Assembly: GCA_025061935.1 (NCBI GenBank)
Contig: JANWZY010000162.1
Span: 1 to 6,893, forward strand
Origin: Verrucomicrobiia bacterium
GTDB lineage: Bacteria; Verrucomicrobiota; Verrucomicrobiia; Limisphaerales; DTLC01
Direction of reading: 5' to 3'
DNA: 6,893 nucleotides
Shown: positions 6,883-6,893 of the stretch, piece by piece
Layout: the number at the start of each line of letters is the position of its first letter
How positions within the stretch are numbered: the stretch's first letter is position 1
Translations under genes and position numbers: made by a program
Notes under the pieces: model-generated
What the model saw: the letters and a program-made list of their open reading frames with translations, nothing else
Told to the model about the DNA's origin: nothing
Database searches by the model: none

Positions 6883-6893
6883 CTGCGTCGAGC

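Noticed and set aside
1..6893. Possible mobile island or defence locus
   Set aside because: No integrase, transposase, terminal repeats, tRNA attachment site or nuclease-like gene is present; all five genes are core-metabolism or common accessory families with similar base composition.

Overview
The window reads as ordinary, fairly GC-rich bacterial chromosome with five protein genes of recognisable families. No RNA gene, CRISPR array, transposon or phage gene was seen. The mix of features best fits Verrucomicrobiota (a Pedosphaera/Limisphaera-like lineage) or a neighbouring phylum. These are a Tat-exported aldo/keto reductase, a short single-domain Ppx/GppA phosphatase, a GatA of standard length, a long-form 6-phosphogluconate dehydrogenase, and mostly absent Shine-Dalgarno sites. 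This assignment is inferred from protein style alone and is only moderately certain.

Layout, left to right: (1) 1-1422, minus strand, a copper-type P1B ATPase that ends at an in-frame TGA at the window edge, just after its phosphorylation motif. (2) 1605-2582, minus strand, an exopolyphosphatase/GppA-family phosphatase, 182 bp upstream of the ATPase in the same direction. (3) 2583-2735, a divergent intergenic region with a good sigma70-like promoter for the phosphatase that predicts a nearly leaderless mRNA. The same stretch holds a possible 39-codon leader ORF directly abutting gnd. (4) 2736-4214, plus strand, 6-phosphogluconate dehydrogenase. (5) 4215-4414, a convergent gap with a bulged hairpin followed by a strong intrinsic terminator (14-bp stem plus T5). 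(6) 4415-5335, minus strand, a Tat-signal aldo/keto reductase. (7) 5413-6882, minus strand, gatA, the amidase subunit of the tRNA-dependent amidotransferase; the window ends 11 bp upstream of its start codon.

The genes do not form one pathway. They cover metal export, polyphosphate or (p)ppGpp metabolism, the oxidative pentose phosphate pathway, a redox enzyme of unknown substrate, and aminoacyl-tRNA synthesis. I found no convincing undescribed system. The points most worth checking are the ATPase truncation, the leaderless phosphatase promoter, and the small ORF in front of gnd.
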